In this document: in pieces, positions 1 to 10,557 of the stretch
Layout: every line of letters begins with the position of its first letter
Position numbering within the stretch: position 1 is the stretch's first letter
NCBI GenBank assembly: GCA_033032865.1
Contig: JAWHQI010000019.1
Coordinates: 16,286,001-16,350,000, forward strand
Length of the DNA stretch: 64,000 nt
From: Dactylorhiza incarnata
Taxonomy: Eukaryota > Streptophyta > Magnoliopsida > Asparagales > Orchidaceae
Direction of reading: 5' to 3'
Notes under the pieces: model-generated
What the model was told of the DNA's origin: nothing
What the model saw: only the letters and a program-made list of their open reading frames with translations
The model's database searches: none
Program-made: the position numbers and the translations under genes

Positions 1-732
1 GACAGCCCTCCTCTACCCTAGACGATAGTTTGGACCGAGCTAGGATGCGGATTGACAACCCTACGATTCCTACTGTGAATCTACAACAAGCCTCCGGATT
101 CGGTCGTATCTCTTGCCTTTTTCTCTAACTTGTGTAATTTATTTGAATGAAATCTTCATTATGTGATGATGTGGCACATGTAAACCATGCCTTGTAATGA
201 TTATTTCACGTCTATGAGAAATGACTCTTTTTTTATATGTGTATTTGAGGTGCGCCACTAAATCCATTCCGCCCCCACTCCATTCCACTTCGAAAACCCT
301 CCATTTTATTCCGTGTGCCAACTATTCCACTCCCTTTTCCAAGAGGTGCTATTGGCCCTCAAACCTTTCCGCCAGTGTGAACCACTCCATCCGCTTGCCT
401 TCTCGCCCATTCGCCTAGCGAAGCATTGCATAGCGGCCTGCTTAGTTTCCATCTGCCCGGTGAAGCAGCGCATAGCGGCCTACATAGGAGTAGTTTAGTT
501 TCCCTCTTTTGCTTCACATATTCAAATCCAAGCCTTTTCTGCAATCCATCCGACATAAAGGACTTCAATCTCAAGTCCTTTCTCGATAGATAACTCCACC
601 TTACTATGTTCCTTTGAGATTCGATACTTGGGGATTAACTCCCACATTTTCTATTACTTGAACGATCGGTACACTGCCGTTTCGTGCCGCAGTCTCGCTA
701 CCGCCTATAGCGGTGTTGCGGATTTGCGCATT
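1..732 (+). repeat. Element B: 5' LTR, 3' part only
   Basis: This is the right-hand part of a plus-strand LTR whose start lies before the window. Read as reverse complement it aligns with the LTR of element A (1432-2994). Shared stretches include the block around 515-732 (seen at 1432-1650) and the block around 30-110 (seen near 2020-2090). It ends in GCGCATTA where intact relatives end GCGCATCA, and a primer site follows 7 bases later. The inverted match to A's 3' LTR across the intervening 700 bases is explained by two related insertions in opposite orientation. Confidence 0.8.
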
Positions 733-738
733 ATGTTT

Positions 739-756
739 TGGCGCCGTTGCCGGGGA
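739..756 (+). other. Primer-binding site of element B (tRNA-Asp type)
   Basis: TGGCGCCGTTGCCGGGG is complementary to the 3' end of plant tRNA-Asp. It is the usual primer site of Athila/Tat Ty3/gypsy elements. It lies just downstream of the LTR end, which fixes B as a plus-strand LTR element. Confidence 0.85.
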
Positions 757-952
757 ACACAGTTGTGTGAGTTTTCTAGAGAGGGAGAACCGGCAAGAGA
801 AGTTCTTCCATTTGTAAATTGCATCCTTTATTTTATTTATGTTTTTGTTATTCCTTTTTCTTATTTTACACTAGGTTGCCTTAGTGAATTATTGTTGGGT
901 GTAGTATTTTGCACAGTAGTGTTTTCCTTTTTATTCTGGTTATCTTCACGAA

Positions 953-1431
953 ATGTGGGCCTCATTTAATATTCGTTATCGTTGGTGTGGAGATATATCC
1001 CATGCTAGTGATAGATGTCCAAAGGGAGATAATAGCCCTAGCACTCAAGGCCCAGTATATGGAGCACCGACTTCGTCTGGTACTTTATATGGTGTGCGTA
1101 AGTCCTATGGCTATTCTTCTGAGCCTTTACTGACACACTTCTTTGCGGCTCCAACACCTGTGGTGCCAAGGAAGCCAGCGAGTCAGTACTTGTTTTGTCG
1201 GAGCACGGATCATGCCTTGAAGGATTGTGCTGCTTATCTTAGCCAATTGGACGAGGATGACGAGCCAGATATCTGGATCATCCCGACTCCTAAATCAGGC
1301 AGCACCTCATCTACTTCTGATTACGTTTCTGTGCCACCTTCATGTTTTGAAGGGAATGATGTAGACACACTTATCAAAGTTGTGGAGGATGTATGTTCTG
1401 ACATCGCTGAGCCAATTTCCCCTTTGCATAC
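953..1431 (+). pseudogene. Element B tandem zinc-knuckle ORF, segment 1
   Basis: This open frame of about 160 codons starts roughly 200 bases after the primer site. It holds two zinc-knuckle-like motifs, Y-X2-C-X4-H-X4-C near residues 9-22 and again near residue 80. In both, the first Cys is replaced by Tyr. An acidic segment (LDEDDEPD) follows the second motif. The order and spacing match the minus-strand ORF of element A at 12401-13653, whose knuckles have all their Cys residues. Element A interrupts this frame after codon PLHT; beyond the 5-base duplication the same frame resumes at 15462. The family is probably a shortened Gag of a Tat-like non-autonomous element; the function is unknown. 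Confidence 0.7.
1427..1431. repeat. Target-site duplication of element A, left copy (CATAC)
   Basis: CATAC lies directly before the LTR of A and is repeated at 15457-15461 directly after the other LTR. Removing A plus one copy restores a continuous reading frame in element B. Confidence 0.9.
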
Positions 1432-2994
1432 TGATGCGCAAATCTCGCACACCGCTATAGGCGGTAGCAAGACTGCGGCATGAAATGGTAGTGTACTGAT
1501 CGTTCAAGTAATATAAAAGGGGGAGCAAATCCCCGAGTATCGATCTCGAAGGAACACAGTAAGGTGGAGTTTACTATTGAGGAAGGACTTGAGATTGAAG
1601 TCCTTTATGTTGGATGGGTTGCGGAAACGGGGGTTTTGGTTGGTGGAAATAAAGAGAAAATACTACAACTACTCCTATGCAATGCCGCTATGCAATGCTT
1701 CACGAGGCGGGATGGAGACTACGTAGGCCTTGAACGCGCTACTTCGCTAGGGCAGATGGACGAGTAGGCAAACAGAATGAGGGTCGCAAGCACCTCGTCG
1801 ATAAGCACGCCACTAGCAATTGCTAGTGCGGCACACGGAACACTCACACCACAATCACCACGAAATCACACCTCAAGCACTCATAAGCATGAAAACATTT
1901 CATAATATATAACATGAAGTTCAACAAATATAGAGTGCAACATCATCAACATAAGAGAAACTGACTACAGTCATAAGGAGGAAAGGAGGAAAAGCTAGAA
2001 ATACAACCACATCCAGAGACTTGTGGGGATTCACGGTAGGAATCGTTGGGTTGTAAATCCACGTTCAAGCTCGGTCCTCAACTGCGTTCGGGGTCCAGAG
2101 GAGTTGTCACCTTCCCTCCAATATACCCGTCTTCTCCATGTCACGATCTGTCCGCCACAAAAGCTGTGTACTCCTTCCTCCATTGATGAGAGTAGGGCTA
2201 GGATCTCTCCCTTGAAGTGATTGGATGATACGAGGTGGCCTCGGGTGAAAGGGGGAGAAATAGTGGAGTAAAATGGAGCAGTCGCCCCTTCCAGCGGAAG
2301 AAATCGCGGAACAAAATTGGGATCCTGAAAACCTAAAAATCGCAGTTTAAATAGAGAAGTTGTAGAATTTTGTTCATGCACGACCAAATGCATGACTGTG
2401 CGTAAAGATGCACGACCAAATTCAGAATGTTATTTTGGGACAAATGAACGTGCACGATCGACTAGATCGTGCGTGAAGGATAAACGCACGACCGTGCGAT
2501 CTGGAAAATTGCAAAATGACATAAGTTCTTAGATAAAAGAGGGAAACTCGTGTGATTTTGCTCGCGCACGATCAAAACTGACCATGCGCGAACAAAACGC
2601 ACGAGCCGGGGAAGATCACCATTTATAAGCACTGCAGGAATCACACGGTCGCTGAAATCGTGCGTCAAGGAATTGCACGACCGTGCGATTTCTCCAGGTT
2701 ACAATTCCCATAGAATGAAGATCTGCCCACCTGCAATATAAACCAACAAGCTGGGGAACATACCACCAGCACACAGAAATATATAATAACAACAAAATAA
2801 AGACATGGGGAGCATCATGTGCTTACCCCCAGCAGAATAGTGCGGAATTGCACACCACAATGGTCCAAAATGAGCACTTTGTGAAGAAATGTGTTCAAGT
2901 GAAATATAAGCAATAATGTGCAAAAAGTGAAGTGCATGTGCATGAAAACAAGCCCAGATGAGTCCGAAAAACCCTATATAAACTGGACTCATCA
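1432..2994 (-). repeat. Element A 3' LTR
   Basis: This 1563-bp LTR is the same length as its partner at 13894-15456. Near 2375-2690 it holds repeated palindrome-like motifs of the form GCACGA(C/T)CGTGCG. Near 1530-1560 the segment GAGTATCGATCTCG matches a motif common close to the 3' end of Tat-type LTRs. Open frames here (for example 1564-1767 and 2031-2393) recur in both LTR copies and have no recognisable product. Confidence 0.9.
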
Positions 2995-3008
2995 CACCCC
3001 CAGACTTA
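2995..3008 (-). other. Polypurine tract of element A
   Basis: On the minus strand TAAGTCTGGGGGTG directly precedes the 3' LTR start TGATGAGTCC. This is the position and composition expected for the plus-strand primer. Confidence 0.8.
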
Positions 3009-4302
3009 CCTGTTTGCGCGTCCCGAGCAAACAAATCCGGCGGAGTAGGAAAAGCATAGCTAGCCAAAAAATTGCAAACATGGAATAGAAAGCGAAGTTG
3101 CATACTTGTGTACATAGAAGTTCATTAGAAGAAGTTTCTACATATGCTAGTTATTTTATAAAAGTGTAAATGCGTAAAAAGAAATTTATTTTTTTGCTCA
3201 AAATGGAATATTGGTGAATCTTGTGGTCACGCGTAGTATGGAAGTAAGCAAATCGCGAAGGGGAGTGTTACCCAAGACCGGAACTCGGAATTAACTCCGT
3301 TGAAATCCATCAACGTCGAGAGCCATAAGCTCGCCCTGTCATACTCTCTCCACGGCGCTAGTGAACTCACAGGATGAATCAATAGGACTTTAGGTATAAA
3401 CGAGGCTTAGGTTACGGTTTGGAATGCAAAGATAAACAAGTGGGCTAATCGCAACCCAAAAGAGCTCACAAAAGGTGTTAATTCAAAGCGGCCCCAATAA
3501 AACACGTGCAACACACCCCCAGACTTGACTTTGAAATCGAGTGTGCACATGGCCTACTCCAAATGATAGAGATAAATGTTTCAATTAAAATGCTAGGGAT
3601 ATATATTATTTTTTTTCTTTCTCTTTGCTTTTTTTTTTCATTTTCTTTTCCTTCTCATTTTTTTAATTTCCCCAAAATTCGCAAAAATCTCAGCATATAG
3701 AAATTTTTAAGAAATCCACATCAATACTAAAATTTCTCATCGCCGCACCGCATTGGCAAATTACAATTAATTAATGCTTTTGGCTTATTTTTGGTTGCGA
3801 TAATGGGATTAGTGTTTAGGCCTTGGTGAAGTATGGTGGAGCTGAACCAAAAGGTCGGGTAGGCACAAAATAGGCTAGCAACGGTTAGCACATAGGAATG
3901 GTAGAACAAAGCTCAAGCTTGCCAAAACGCTGGCCTACGTCACGCTCAACTTGCAAATCATTCGCACCCATGCTTCGAGAGTCGCTTGGGGCAAGTTCTT
4001 AGCCCCCGAGAAAGGTAATCCTTCCTCCCGACTCGAGCAACACGAACCTCGTGCTCGCTTACACACAATACCACGCTACCACTAGATTCAACCACATTCA
4101 CCATTTTGAGTGAAATAAATTAAAATCTACGCAAATCTACTAATTATAAATTAGAAGCATAAATAAAAACTAATTCTACTCAAATTCCTAGGTAAGACAC
4201 AAGTACTCAACTAGAGCACTACAAGATTCAACATGCCACTCCATCTTGCAATTTTTGGGGCTAATATAATAATTCCTACATCACAACCAAGAATTGAATA
4301 TA
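3009..4302 (-). other. Element A internal region, noncoding 3' part
   Basis: No reading frame with a recognisable product is present. A second polypurine-like box, AAGTCTGGGGGTGTG on the minus strand, sits at about 3517-3533. Low-complexity T-rich DNA fills 3608-3670. The stretch ends at the target duplication of nested element E. Confidence 0.6.
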
Positions 4303-4307
4303 CGAGG
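4303..4307. repeat. Target-site duplication of element E (CGAGG)
   Basis: CGAGG precedes the LTR at 4308 and recurs at 11878-11882 right after the other LTR. Confidence 0.9.
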
Positions 4308-4570
4308 TGAAAGTGCACAGTTAACCTCACTAGAATTCTCTAGAGGGGGGTGAGTAGAGATTAAAAAATATTTTGTGCAAAGTTAATATATATATATATG
4401 TGTGTATGATCACAGATTAGAGCTTCCCACACACCAACAAGAATTAAACAAATAAAGAAAGTAAATGCAAGAAAAGAAATCACAGCACAACACAAGAAAA
4501 TATAGTGGTTCCCCAAACTTTGGGTAGTCCACTCTTCTACCCCCTTGGTAGGAATTCACTATCTTGCACT

Positions 4571-4661
4571 GAGTCTTTTGATAAGGAGGCTCTTAGGACC
4601 ACCCTGAGTCTTTTGGTAAGGAGACTCTTAGAACCAACTGAGTCTTTTGAAAAGGAGACTC
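4571..4661. repeat. Tandem stem-loop units in E LTR (R-U5 side)
   Basis: Three units of about 35 bp each contain GAGTCT, a spacer of about 10 bases, then AGACTC (AGGCTC in the first). The arms are complementary, so each unit can fold as a hairpin in the transcript. The same array is in the 5' LTR near 10817-10907. Confidence 0.75.
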
Positions 4662-5313
4662 TTAGAACCAGTACACTGTATTTTTTTGAAGAGAGATTCT
4701 AAAAACTCTTTTACAATGTTTAAGTAAGAATAAGAAAGAAGAAAGAAATAAGAACACGAATGAATATTCTGCCTAGCAAGAAGATTGGAAGCACAAGAAG
4801 TGAATTAAATCTTTCTTCTATAGAGAGAAGAAGATTTGTAGCTTTTCCCTCTTATGTGAGAGCTATCAAAATTTGCAGCAGAGTGACTTCAGAAGCAGGA
4901 GAAGAAGAATGCTTGAATATTGCTGCAGGACTATTTCTCAATTCTCTCTTGTTACTTGGGAGCTTTTCCTCTTTTTCAATGAGTAGAATGGTGGATCACT
5001 CCTTGGTTTTTCTCTGTCGACCTCCTTCATATATATATAGCTCTGTTTATTCAAATAATACTCATAGGAGGAAAATTAATTATCAGACAGAGAATTAGAA
5101 GGATAGAAACATTTCCATAGTTAGCATACCAATAGAAGGAATGAATTCATTCCAATTTCAAATAATGTCCATAATGAATTTTATCAAACTAGCCAAGAAT
5201 CTAATAGAGGAAAAGAAAGATTCAGAACGGCTATAAGACATAAATTGATTTCATATAAATCAGATCTATAAGATAAGGAAAGAGATCTGGCGATTTTGAA
5301 TTCTGTCATAAAG

Positions 5314-5549
5314 ATCGACGTGCGTCGATTACTATTCGACGCAAGTGTCGAATACATCCTGTCTGGACGTCGAGAGGAGAATAAGGAAGGTGCGTCGACA
5401 AAGGTGCGTCGACTACATTAGATGCGTCGACTAGAAATCAGAGTAGCGTCGACAACACATACGTCAAAATCTTCCTAAAGTTACTTCGACTCAATCTGAA
5501 GGAAACGTCGACTACATTTCGACGTTGCGTCGAATACTATTCGACGCAT
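5314..5549. repeat. TCGACG motif cluster in E 3' LTR
   Basis: About a dozen copies of GCGTCGA/TCGACGC in both orientations are spaced irregularly. The same cluster is at 11562-11795 in the other LTR. Similar clusters occur inside the element at 7803-8051 and 8415-8632. Confidence 0.8.
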
Positions 5550-5631
5550 ATTTACTTAACCTTGATTTTCCTTTCTTAGAATTCATATTCAACTCTTTTT
5601 CAGAGGGTTAAGAGAAATCATTTTCCCAACA

Positions 5632-5650
5632 ATCTCCCCCTATTTATCTT
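5632..5650 (-). other. Polypurine tract of element E
   Basis: The minus strand reads AAATAGGGGGAGAT directly before the LTR start TGTTGGG. This is the canonical SIRE-type polypurine tract. Confidence 0.88.
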
Positions 5651-5815
5651 AACCCTATTTAGAGGGAAATTGCACTAGCATCTCAGCATTTGTAGAGAAA
5701 AGAAATATATCAATTAAGCAAAATAAAAAATTGGAAAAAGAGATTATATAACCAAATTTTCCAGAATTATATAAACAGACTTCATGTTCATATCAATCAG
5801 TATTATTTTCAAACA

Positions 5816-7691
5816 TTACTCAGGAGGGGTAGGAGGAGTCTTTCTCTTTCTCTTGAATACAACTGTTTTAGGAGAGGAGGGTTTCTCCTTCTCATTTGTA
5901 GGAAGTTCACCTAGCTCCCCCTGAGCAGATTGCTCCCCCTGGGATGGAACTTCCTTTAATCCTTCTACTTCTTCAATTTCTTTATTATTTCCAGGTCCAG
6001 TTGCATCTGGATCCTGAGCTTCTACTTCAGTCAACACAGCATCTGGCTGTTATTTTCCAGCTTCATTCATAACAGTATCCAGCTCCCCCTGAATTGTAGT
6101 TTCTTTATCTTTCTCCCCAACTGCCACATCTTCCTTTTCAGTTTCAATTTCCGCTCTGCTTGCCTCCCCTTGTAATAGTACTACTTGATTTGCAGCCTCT
6201 CTTGCTATACTAAGTACCTTTATTGTTTGTTCTTCAGAGTGTAGCTCAGGTACAACTTCATTTCCAATTGTCTTGAGAAGTGCAAGACTGTTATCTTTTG
6301 AGGAAGGAGGGGGCTTGTGAGGGAGAGATTTAGGATTGGTGAGCTGCTCTTCATCTAGATTCTCGCCCTTCTTGACCTTCCTGGCCAGGGAGGTTAAGAT
6401 AGACCTGGTCACTCTAGAGGAAGAGAGAGAGGTCTTCAGATTTTTCACAAAGGCACTGACCCCATCTATTTGGATGTGCATGTGAAGGATGGAGGAATAA
6501 ATTTGGGAGCAGTGCTCATCCAGCATTGCTTGGAATGTTTGAGCTGCTGTTGCAATGCACTGAGTAAGAAGGGCTTCAGTGGATGCAGATGGTTCATGTT
6601 GTGGTTGATGATGAGGAGAGAGTGGTGGAAGTGGTGATGAGGGTGGAGAAAGGTTAGTTGATGTATGAGGTATTGGTGATATTGGAGGTGAAATGGGTGA
6701 GAAAGTATGAGGAGGAGGAGATGGAGAAACTGTTGTTTGAGGAGCAGGTGTTTGAGAAGGGGTAGGTAGAGTAGGAGTTATGAGGGTGGTAGAAACTATT
6801 TGAGTGGATGATTGTGGTAGAGAAGGATTGTCTCTTTGAGGAGGAGGAGGAGGAGATAGATGAGCAGGGGAGTTAGGAGGAGAGGGAGTTCTTTCAGGAA
6901 TGGAACCAGGCTTGGGTATTTGCATTGTCCATTTGGAGAAGAGGGCAATGGACATCCTCTTTCCAGGAGGGATAGGAATTCCTTTTGACCTACAGAGGTC
7001 AGGGAAGGAGTGGAAGAGTACTTGACTCATAATCCTCATGTAGGCATTCTCTTTGTGAGAATATCTAGAGCCTATCATCTTGAGCAGATAGCTGGCCCAG
7101 TCTATTTTCTTCTTCAATACAAGAGCCCCCATGATGTTCAGTTGTTGCTTGGGCACTGCATCATGGGCAGATATCTTACATAGTAGTATCTTTCCTACTA
7201 TATCTGCTAGTAGTCTATACTCCTCAGAAAAGTCTATTTTCTTTAGATGGGTTGGTTTATCCCGTGAAAACTTCATGATGGTTAGCAGATGCATGATTTC
7301 ATCAGGTGTGAGGTCTATAGATTCATCACCTAATAAAGAAATGATGAAGACTTATTAGGTTACTCTTTAGAAATTGATTTCCTTTCCCTATTTTAGTTGA
7401 ACAAAGATTATATTAGGATATACCTGATGGAAGATCAAAGGTGGTCCTAATATGTTCTGCAGAGATTGAGACTGGTGTCTCATAGATTGTTCCCTGGATT
7501 TCTCCTTGTTCAGATATCTGAACATGAGTTATCAGCTCTGTGAGCTCTGTTTCCAGGAGCTTGCATCTTGTTGAGATGAGTTTGTCCAATCCGAATTCAG
7601 TGAAGAGAGCTATGATGTTCTTATAGTTCTCTGCTGCTGCTTGGAAGGATTCGAGGTCGATATCGAACCCAGAATTTATCTTGGGAGCCAT
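5816..7691 (-). pseudogene. Element E accessory ORF (env-like position), with intron-like insertion and one stop
   Basis: The frame begins MAPK at 7691. Exon 1 (7691-7424) joins in frame to exon 2 (7329 onward) if the 94-bp GT-AG segment 7423-7330 is removed. A TAA at 6050-6052 breaks the frame before a final 70-codon stretch that ends at 5816. The first 220 or so residues align with the accessory protein of element D: MAPK start, conserved ADIVGKILLCK (D: SDIIGKVLLCK), and F(S/T)KW near the domain end. A long Pro/Ser-rich linker, a helical stretch and a basic tail (FKRKRK) follow. No signal peptide or membrane segment is visible, so an envelope role is not supported. The N-terminal part may belong to the domain often called 'putative plant transposon protein'; that is a guess. 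The biochemical role is unknown. Confidence 0.78.
7330..7423 (-). other. Putative spliceosomal intron in E accessory ORF (94 bp)
   Basis: On the minus strand the exon boundary reads CATCAG/GTATAT and the end reads TTTCTTTATTAG/GTGATG. The segment is AT-rich and has a pyrimidine-rich tail before AG. It lies in phase 1, and its removal joins a Gly codon without gap. The homologous protein of D runs continuously through the same place. Unspliced, the segment introduces stops. Confidence 0.78.
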
Positions 7692-8130
7692 TGTAGATCA
7701 GTGAGAGAGGGAAAAAGAATCGGCTGGACTGAGGAGCAAGAAGGATAAAGGATGCAGAGTAGTGAAGGTTTCTAACTGAAGAGTCTTTTTAAGTCAGGTG
7801 AAGCGTCGAAACGGGACTCAATTCGAAGCTTATTCGGTACTTCAGTGGATGTGACCGAAAATATTTTAGCATTGTCGCTCATTTTTATGAAGTCGACGTT
7901 GCGTCGAGTGGAATTCGACGTAAGCGTCGATACAGCCCGCGTTAAGGTGTTAGGGTTTCGTGTTGACGTATGCGTCGATTGTAATCGATGTATGCGTCGA
8001 TTTCACTTATTGAGTTGAGTCGTCGACGTTGCGTCGATTGGAAGTCGACGTGACTTTTGATTTTCCTGAAGAATTTTAGGTGTTTATTTCTTTTTATCTT
8101 TTCCTAGTTCTAAGTCAGTCTTGGACTAAT
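7692..8130 (-). promoter_or_regulatory. Gag-accessory spacer of E with TCGACG cluster (putative internal promoter)
   Basis: This 440-bp spacer occupies the place where pol would be. It holds about ten TCGACG/GCGTCGA motifs at 7803-8051, like those in the E LTR, and an A/T-rich TTAAAAAG box near 7785-7792 upstream of the accessory ATG. The arrangement of motif cluster, AT box and start codon resembles the LTR promoter layout. Promoter activity is inferred only. Confidence 0.45.
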
Positions 8131-8132
8131 TT

Positions 8133-10451
8133 TTACAGATAGTGTGATTGGTTGTGCCAACATTGTTTGGCAAGGTGGCCAGTTTTGTTACATATATGGC
8201 ACTTGATTATCTTATTCTTGTGATAATTTGAGTTTAGAGAGGAATAGAAGGGTTGATTAGGATAGAAAGTTTGGTTACCAGGTTCTGGGTAGAAATTTTG
8301 GTTAGGATAGAGGTGTTGATTATGATGGAAATCATGGTTAGGATGAATGAATCATGAATGGGAATTATATAAGGTTTTTGGAGGATAGGCATTTAAGTCG
8401 CTCTGAATTTTTGTGCGTCGATATCTATTCGACGCATGTTGATAGTTGCTTCGATTTATATTCGGTGCTTTCTCCCGATAGCGTTGATCTGATATCGACG
8501 CAAGGACAAAGTTGCGTCGATTGGAAGTCGACGTACTTTTATTCAAGTGTTGAGTAGAGGTCGAGGCATCTGAGAGGTTGCGTTGAGTAAAAGTCGACGC
8601 ACTATCATTCAAACGTCGATATGAAGTCGACATAACTGTTTCTTCATAAATTTTCTTTTTCCCTTTTTCTGATTTTGCTCTTTTATGTATTGTTTCTTTT
8701 GGCTGAGTTGCTTCTTCAGATGAAGTTTGAGAGTCATCAGCTGAATAATATAATGTTTCATCAAATTGCTTTATTTCCTTGAGGAAGTCTTCTTCCTTAT
8801 TCAGTGATTCTTTCTCTTGGTTTGATTTGATGGGTTTGGTGAATTTTACAGGGATCATCCAAGCAGGTTTGTTGGATGGAATTTGGCTGGTTGAGGGATC
8901 AGCCCCTAGGCCAAGATCTTTATGTCTCCTTGTTTGTAGTTCAGTGATTTCCTTGAGAGTTTGGCTTCTCATGTTTATTGATTCTTCAAAGGCTTTTGCC
9001 TGGGATACCTTATCCTTAAGGAGCTGGTTTTCTATTCTAGCCCTTTCAACTTCATTTTCTATGATGTTAGCCCTTACTTCATAATTTTTAGAGCATTTAG
9101 CCTCTCTATTTCTCTGATTTTTTGCCATATTAATTTGATTTTTTAGATCATTAATTTCTTGTGTAGCTTTTAGTTGATCTAGACACATTCCCATAAAATC
9201 ATTTCTGAAATTATCACTTTGAAAATCTATTTCATCAAAAATGTTTACCCCATCCTCATCCTTAGATTCCTCTATGAGAATGAGGCTATTTTCTCTTTCA
9301 TCTTCAGAAGATATGCTTTCTTCTGATCCTGTCTCACTCCATGAGTTGGTACCATCATCTTTCTTTGAGCCTTCAAATGCCATTAAGCATAGGTCTTCTT
9401 ACTTAGGGTCTTCATTGTCACTCTTAGAAGAGGAGCTGTCCTCAGAGTCTGTATCACTCCAGACTTCTGCTATAAAGCCTCTTTCTTTCTTCTTCCCCTT
9501 TTACTTGAGATCTTTCTTTTTCAGATCTTTCTTTGTCTCAGCATTTTCTGGACATTCTGGGGCAATATGTCCAGGTTTCCTGCAAGAATAACAGATAATT
9601 TCTTTAGTAGGAGTTTTGTCATACCTTGGTTTTGACTCTCTACTTCTTGATCCATCTGTCCTGACCCATTTCTTGAATTTTCTGGCCAGAAAACTGAATA
9701 GTTCTTCTTCAGTGATAGAGCCTCCTTCCACTGTTGCTTTTAATGCAATGTTCCTATCTTTTGAAGAGGTTGGGATGTTTTCTCTTCTCTTCTTCTCTTC
9801 TCTAGTTTTCAGCAGTTGCTCATAGGATCTGAGTTTTCCTAAGAGAGCATCTGTTGAAATTTCCCTTTGACATCTTGTGTCTCTAATTGCCCATATCCTT
9901 GAGTCCCATGAGCTTGGGAGACTCATCAACAATTTGTCATTGATCTCTGTAAGAGAGATTTCTCTATCCAAGTCCCTTAGTTGATTGATGATCAGACTAA
10001 ATCTGTCATACATCTCAGAGATGCTTTCTTCATTCTTCTTTTGGAAGTTCTCATATTGAGAGATCAATAGAGTCTTCCTATCTTTTCTTTCATCATCACT
10101 TCCTTCTACCATCTTTATGAGAGCCTCCCAAATTTCTTTGGCTGATTCACAATCAACCACCCTTTGAAAGATTTCATCAGAAAGGGTTGAGACCAGAATA
10201 TTTACAGCCTTTGCATCACATGTTCCTGCCTTTTTCTCTTCAACTGTCCACTCAGCCTTTGGGACAAGTGTTTGAGTCACCTAACCACTTGAGTCTTTTC
10301 TATAAGGCTTGGGAGGACCTGTCAAGATAACATTAAATAAATCTTCATCAATAGAATTCATATAAATCCTAATTCTTGTTTTCCAAACTGCAAACTTTTC
10401 AAGATTGCACATTGGTGGTCTGGTGGAAGCATAATCTTTGATTTGTTCCAT
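8133..10451 (-). pseudogene. Element E gag
   Basis: A single frame of about 773 codons, close in length to the 766-residue Gag of D, is broken by stops at 10279-10281, 9501-9503, 9399-9401 and 8352-8354. The ATG at 10451 gives MEQIKDYAS. The N-terminal half is a copia Gag domain (UBN2/DUF4219 type) with the conserved KEIWEAL and LLMSLP segments. A zinc knuckle CX2CX4HX4C (CYSCRKPGHIAPEC) follows, then an acidic Ser/Glu-rich part, a coiled-coil-like segment, and a second knuckle near 8155-8200 (CHICNKTGHLAKQC). A TCGACG motif cluster lies inside the frame at 8415-8632 and encodes a Ser/Thr/Asn-rich stretch. Gag would form the particle and bind RNA. Confidence 0.85.
8415..8632. repeat. TCGACG motif cluster inside E gag
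   Basis: Repeated TCGACGC/GCGTCGA motifs like those of the E LTR lie within the gag frame between its acidic region and second zinc knuckle. The translation here is low-complexity (Ser, Thr, Asn, Arg). No matching stretch is visible in the Gag of D. Confidence 0.7.
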
Positions 10452-10544
10452 GTGAAAATTGATTGTTAGAAATATATATATATATATATATATAAGAGGT
10501 AGGATCTTTTTGATCAAGGAGTTAACCTTTTTAGATCAACCTCC

Positions 10545-10555
10545 CTCTGATACCA
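10545..10555 (-). other. Primer-binding site of element E (initiator tRNA-Met)
   Basis: The minus strand reads TGGTATCAGAG two bases after the 5' LTR end. It is complementary to the 3' end of initiator tRNA-Met. Confidence 0.92.
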
Positions 10556-10557
10556 AT

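Larger units (their letters stand above)
4308..5631 (-). repeat. Element E 3' LTR
   Basis: This LTR starts TGAAAGTGCA and ends CCCAACA on the plus strand, so the minus strand reads TGTTGGG to TTTCA. A TATA-like run lies at 5029-5040. A cluster of TCGACGCA/TGCGTCGA motifs lies upstream of it in the element's sense, at 5314-5549. Three tandem stem-loop units lie at 4571-4661. The open frames at 4505-4702 and 4760-5098 are repeated in the partner LTR and look fortuitous. Confidence 0.93.

Noticed and set aside
360..1650. Large inverted repeat or MITE around 360-735 and 1432-1650
   Set aside because: The inverted similarity is the LTR of plus-strand B facing the LTR of minus-strand A; no hairpin transposon is needed.
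2031..2393. 120-codon frame in the A LTR
   Set aside because: It is present in both LTR copies with differing ends, has no domain, and overlaps the palindrome region.
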